From the NCBI RefSeq assembly GCF_900115305.1, contig NZ_FOVW01000007.1, positions 186,001-250,000 of the forward strand: a stretch of DNA of 64,000 nucleotides. Direction: 5' to 3'. Below, in pieces: positions 60,993 to 64,000 of this stretch (positions are counted from its first letter, which is position 1; the number at the start of each line of letters is the position of its first letter). This DNA comes from Algoriphagus ornithinivorans (GTDB taxonomy: Bacteria > Bacteroidota > Bacteroidia > Cytophagales > Cyclobacteriaceae). A program made the translations under genes and the position numbers. The notes under the pieces were generated by a model that was not told the DNA's origin, did not search any database, and worked only from the letters and a program-made list of their open reading frames with translations.

Positions 60993-62345
60993 TTATTGGT
61001 TTGTTGATAAAATACCCAAGGCTTTTTCCAAATCGACTTTGGCAACCAAGCCATCATATAGGGCAGTTAAGTAATTGATTTCAGCCTCAATTAGCGCAGC
61101 ATCTGCTTCCACTACTTCAAGATTGGAACCCACACCTTCATTGTATTTGATTTTGGATATGTCATAGACTTCCCGTGCCAATTCCAAATTTTCACGCTGA
61201 ATTTCCAAGATATTCAAGTCATTTTTCAAATTAGTTTTGGCAGTGTAGACTTCGTTTTTAATGCTTTCCTGCAAAAAGAATTTCTGATTCTCCAACTGCA
61301 TCATCTGCAATCTGTTCTTTTGAATTCTTGCACTTTTTGAGAGCCCATCAAAGATTGGCACCTTCATAGAAACTCCCAGTAAGGAACTTCCAAACCAGTT
61401 TTGCTTATCGAATACTGTATTGAAGGTATTACCGGCGCCTGCTCTCTGCGCATTGGCAATAAAATCAATCGTAGGCATGTATTGAGATTGATTGTTTTTC
61501 AAGTCGAGCTGCACCAACTCCAAATTAGTCTGAAGTTGACTCACTTCTACCCTTTCCATTCCCTCCTCCTGAAGTAATGCATTGATTTCTTCGATGGGAT
61601 TCAGTTGGGACAATGACTCTCCCAATTCCAAATCGTATTCCATAGGAAGTCCCATCTGAAGTTTCAGGATTTGCTCACTTATTTCAAGTGCTGTAAGACT
61701 TCGTTCTAATTGAGTAGCAGTATTATTTCGCTGAACCTGAATTCTGGAAACATCTATTTTTTCTGCAAAGCCAGCTTCATTCAATGCCCTAGTCTCAGAA
61801 AGAAGCGTATCGATTCTTGCCAGATTTGCTCTGGAAAGCCTGATTCTTTCTTCATTTACCAAAACTCCGAAATAAGCTTTCTTCACAGATTCAATCACGT
61901 CTACTTTGGTTTTAACCAAATCCAGATCCGTCAATTGCTTGTAAGTTTTGGCGGCCCTAAGTCCAACAAAGAAAGATCCGTCAAAAATCATTTGAGTCAT
62001 ATTCACACCCAAATTGGATTGATAACTCACGCCAAATCTCGCAGGGATAACATCTCCCGGTACATTGGGATCGCCAAAAGGTGGTTCATTTGGAAGAAAA
62101 ACAATTGGAATTGCAGGGTTATAATTCAAATCAAAATTACCATTGACCTGAGGCAATCCCGTTGCTGTTGTTTCTTTGACAGTGGCCTTGGAAATTAAGG
62201 TCTCTAGTTTTGCATTTTTTACATTGACATTATTCTCAAGAGAATAGCTCAATGCTTCTTCAAGGGTAAGCCTGACTATTTCTTGCGCATTCCCATGTAG
62301 TACAGGCAAGCTAAGACATAGAAGAATGAGTAAATATTTTTTCAT
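60993..62345 (-). CDS. TolC family outer-membrane efflux protein
   Basis: This 450-residue protein has a Sec signal (SLPVLHGNAQE) and two TolC-type repeats, each a long helical hairpin with short strands. Visible parts are RLTLEEALSYSLENNVNVKNAKLE, written here in part as LTLEEALSYSLENN, and KYNEGVGSNLEVVEADAAL near the end. It forms the trimeric outer-membrane channel of the efflux system. It sits between the TetR gene (12 bases) and the adaptor gene (44 bases). Confidence 0.95.
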   Translation of the reverse strand: MKKYLLILLCLSLPVLHGNAQEIVRLTLEEALSYSLENNVNVKNAKLETLISKATVKETTATGLPQVNGNFDLNYNPAIPIVFLPNEPPFGDPNVPGDVIPARFGVSYQSNLGVNMTQMIFDGSFFVGLRAAKTYKQLTDLDLVKTKVDVIESVKKAYFGVLVNEERIRLSRANLARIDTLLSETRALNEAGFAEKIDVSRIQVQRNNTATQLERSLTALEISEQILKLQMGLPMEYDLELGESLSQLNPIEEINALLQEEGMERVEVSQLQTNLELVQLDLKNNQSQYMPTIDFIANAQRAGAGNTFNTVFDKQNWFGSSLLGVSMKVPIFDGLSKSARIQKNRLQMMQLENQKFFLQESIKNEVYTAKTNLKNDLNILEIQRENLELAREVYDISKIKYNEGVGSNLEVVEADAALIEAEINYLTALYDGLVAKVDLEKALGILSTNQ

Positions 62346-62356
62346 CGCTGGGTTAA

Positions 62357-62965
62357 TTAGCTGAGTTTTGCTTGTTGTTCTTGATATGCTTCACGTCCTT
62401 TTTCCGTGAATATTCCGTGAAGGAAATGATCCATCATTTGCATTTGCTCCTCCACCAAATTGTAATTTTCATTATTGAAATTGGAAGGTTCCATAGCAGA
62501 GGCAATTTGATTCACCCTTAGTCTGGCTAAAATATGAGCATCTATTTCACTCCTAAAATATCCTAGCTGCTTTCCCCTTTCCAAAATATTGACAAAGTCT
62601 GTCATGATTACTTGTTCTTTATGCTCTTCAAAGATTTTCCATGCTTCAGGGAAATATTTTTGAACCTCCATGACCGCAAGGGGATTAATGTTGGTCAAAC
62701 GCTCTCTCATCATCTTCGAAATTTTCACCAAATGCTCAATGACATCTGTACCTGAGTCCTTTAAAAAGGCCATTTTCTCTTGGTCCCTTTCCAGCATAGC
62801 TGAAAAAGTAGCATTCACCAACTCCTTCTTGTCCTTGAATTCCTGATAGAGCGTTTTCTTAGATATACCCATCATTCGGGCAATATCATCCATGGTGGTA
62901 TTGCGTACTCCATACCTGGAAAATTGCTCAATCGCTACATCCAATATTTTTTCTCTCGTCTCCAC
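62357..62965 (-). CDS. TetR/AcrR family repressor of the efflux operon
   Basis: This 202-residue regulator has an N-terminal helix-turn-helix (DIARMMGISKKTLYQEFKDK) and a variable ligand-binding part (about residues 60-200). It starts with GTG at 62965. As first gene of the operon it most likely represses its own promoter, where a perfect 9-10-9 inverted repeat lies between the -33 and -7 boxes. The ligand is unknown and may be a pump substrate. Confidence 0.93.
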   Translation of the reverse strand: METREKILDVAIEQFSRYGVRNTTMDDIARMMGISKKTLYQEFKDKKELVNATFSAMLERDQEKMAFLKDSGTDVIEHLVKISKMMRERLTNINPLAVMEVQKYFPEAWKIFEEHKEQVIMTDFVNILERGKQLGYFRSEIDAHILARLRVNQIASAMEPSNFNNENYNLVEEQMQMMDHFLHGIFTEKGREAYQEQQAKLS

Positions 62966-62982
62966 TTACTTGAAATTTGAGT

Positions 62983-63013
62983 CAAAACTACGGAAACTTT
63001 CAAAATGTTCAAA
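62983..63013 (-). promoter_or_regulatory. Promoter of the TetR-RND efflux operon
   Basis: On the minus strand, TTTG (63010-63013) is followed after 19 bases by TAGTTTTG (62983-62990), an exact fit to the Bacteroidota TTTG-N19-TAnnTTTG promoter. The GTG start of the TetR gene is 18 bases further on. Confidence 0.75.
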
Positions 63014-63019
63014 GTTTCC
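62992..63019. promoter_or_regulatory. Probable TetR operator
   Basis: GGAAACTTT (62992-63000) and AAAGTTTCC (63011-63019) are a perfect inverted repeat with a ten-base spacer. It covers the whole stretch between the -33 and -7 boxes of the operon promoter, the classic position for repression by a TetR protein. Confidence 0.72.
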
Positions 63020-63176
63020 AAAGTTTTTTATAAAATATTATTTTGTGTTCGCATTGATACACTATTAAAAAGTGTTCGATCTGCTACAATTTCACCTATT
63101 TGTAATAGTTTATTTTGCATTTCAAATTACTTTTTTCGGCATCTATTTTTAGTTTATCTTCAATTTTCATTAAAAA

Positions 63177-63983
63177 ATGAGAGTTCTAGACAGTCAATTT
63201 GGATCTTTAGCATACAAATCTCTGGGAGAGGGAAAGGAGGTTTTCCTTATTTTTCATGGCTTTGGCCAAGATCACAGGGATTTATTGCCGTTTTCCAAGA
63301 TCCTAAAACCCGAACAGCGCTTTCTTTTCATTGACATTTTTTATCACGGAAAAAGTCAATGGAAATGCCACGAAAACCCTTTGACAAAATCAGTTTGGGC
63401 AGAAATCTTAAAAAGTCTTTTTAAAAAAGAAGAAATCTTAAAATTCCATTTGATAGGTTATAGCATGGGAGGTAAGTTTTCATTATTGACTTATGAATTA
63501 TTTCCTGAGAATGTTCAAAGTATGATCCTTCTTGCTCCAGATGGAATTAAAACCGGAGTATTGTACAGCATCAGTAGCTATCCAGCTTATTTTCATGCTT
63601 TATTTAAACAAATTGTATTTAAGCCTCGTCGCTTCTTTTCTGTAGTAAACGGATTAAGTCAGATTGGCCTCGTGGAAAGTAGTATTTCCAAATTTGTTCA
63701 AACCCAAATGGAATACAGATCTCAAAGAGCCCAAGTTTATTTTACATGGAAAACTTTCGGTGGAATTCAACTTCGACTTGGAGCAATCATTCGAAATGCG
63801 AGAAAACTAAAAACTCCAATTTTCCTTTTCACGGGGAAATATGACAAAATGGTGACTGCAAATAACCTAGAAAGATTCAGTAGTAAAATCCCTCACTTAA
63901 AATCTCATATTCTTCCGGTTGGTCACGGAGGACTTATTCAGGCAACTGTTGAATATTTAAATCAGGAGAAATTAGATGCTTAA
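63177..63983 (+). CDS. Alpha/beta hydrolase
   Basis: This 268-residue cytoplasmic protein has an alpha/beta hydrolase fold. The oxyanion region is LIFHGFGQDHRDL, the nucleophile is the serine in IGYSMGGKFSLL, the acid lies in FTGKYDKMVTANN and the histidine in LPVGHGGLI. A helical cap lies between about residues 115 and 200. The substrate is unknown. It is divergent from the TetR gene across 211 bases and could fall under the same repressor, though the operator lies closer to tetR. Confidence 0.85.
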   Translation: MRVLDSQFGSLAYKSLGEGKEVFLIFHGFGQDHRDLLPFSKILKPEQRFLFIDIFYHGKSQWKCHENPLTKSVWAEILKSLFKKEEILKFHLIGYSMGGKFSLLTYELFPENVQSMILLAPDGIKTGVLYSISSYPAYFHALFKQIVFKPRRFFSVVNGLSQIGLVESSISKFVQTQMEYRSQRAQVYFTWKTFGGIQLRLGAIIRNARKLKTPIFLFTGKYDKMVTANNLERFSSKIPHLKSHILPVGHGGLIQATVEYLNQEKLDA

Positions 63984-64000
63984 ACTAATTTCAGAAAAGC

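Overview
The window looks like chromosomal DNA of a member of the Bacteroidota, most likely order Cytophagales, family Cyclobacteriaceae (Algoriphagus-like). This is inferred from the low G+C, the lack of Shine-Dalgarno sites, promoter boxes of the TTTG-N19-21-TAnnTTTG type, TamL-type and DUF6089/OmpA-type outer-membrane proteins, a MenC of the Bacteroidota kind, and best-fit families throughout. No phage, CRISPR array, rRNA or intact transposase was found.

Layout. 1-3960: the end of a SUF iron-sulfur operon (sufC', sufD, sufS, sufE, a SufT/DUF59 protein, a bacilliredoxin) closed by a strong terminator. 4184-5898: citrate synthase and an acyl-CoA-binding protein. 5933-13487: an SBF-like transporter and a TrmH methyltransferase on the minus strand, divergent from a compact run of tamL, hemF, a PAP2 phosphatase, a Crp/Fnr regulator and an MFS transporter. 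13569-15453: two small related lipoproteins on either side of a transglutaminase-like lipoprotein. 15714-17168: an arsR / DUF6428 / arsenate-reductase-like cluster with no efflux pump beside it. 17569-22472: three cell-envelope proteins. 22641-32625: metabolic and housekeeping genes (ppc, a lactonase, menC, queA), a LytTR regulator, a lipoprotein and a sensor protein that stops after its histidine-containing dimerisation region. 32943-33130: tRNA-Ser(GCT) and tRNA-Pro(TGG). 33191-39540: an AI-2E family transporter, an esterase, an acyltransferase, a GAF histidine kinase, a cyclophilin and a Gfo/Idh/MocA oxidoreductase.

39608-47679 is a five-gene signalling cluster: an eight-PAS soluble histidine kinase, a membrane CHASE/PAS kinase, two receiver-only proteins, and a receiver-PAS protein that carries a phospho-acceptor histidine helix but no ATPase domain. 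It runs directly into 47693-54249, a probable non-phosphorylating L-fucose pathway: two SDR dehydrogenases, a FAH-family hydrolase, a lactonase, FucP and a mutarotase, followed by an esterase and a HAD phosphatase. L-fuconate dehydratase is absent from the cluster. 54251-56055 holds two small minus-strand genes and a short ssb. 56408-62965 is a TetR-TolC-adaptor-RND efflux operon whose promoter carries a perfect inverted repeat exactly between its two boxes. A divergent alpha/beta hydrolase ends the window.

The most unusual non-coding signals are two diverged copies of a small terminal-inverted-repeat element (about 22496-22621 and 56065-56217), a composite repeat in front of arsR, and the TetR operator/promoter. 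The most unusual proteins are the two orphan dimerisation/phospho-acceptor proteins without catalytic domains. I did not find a system that I can say is entirely new.
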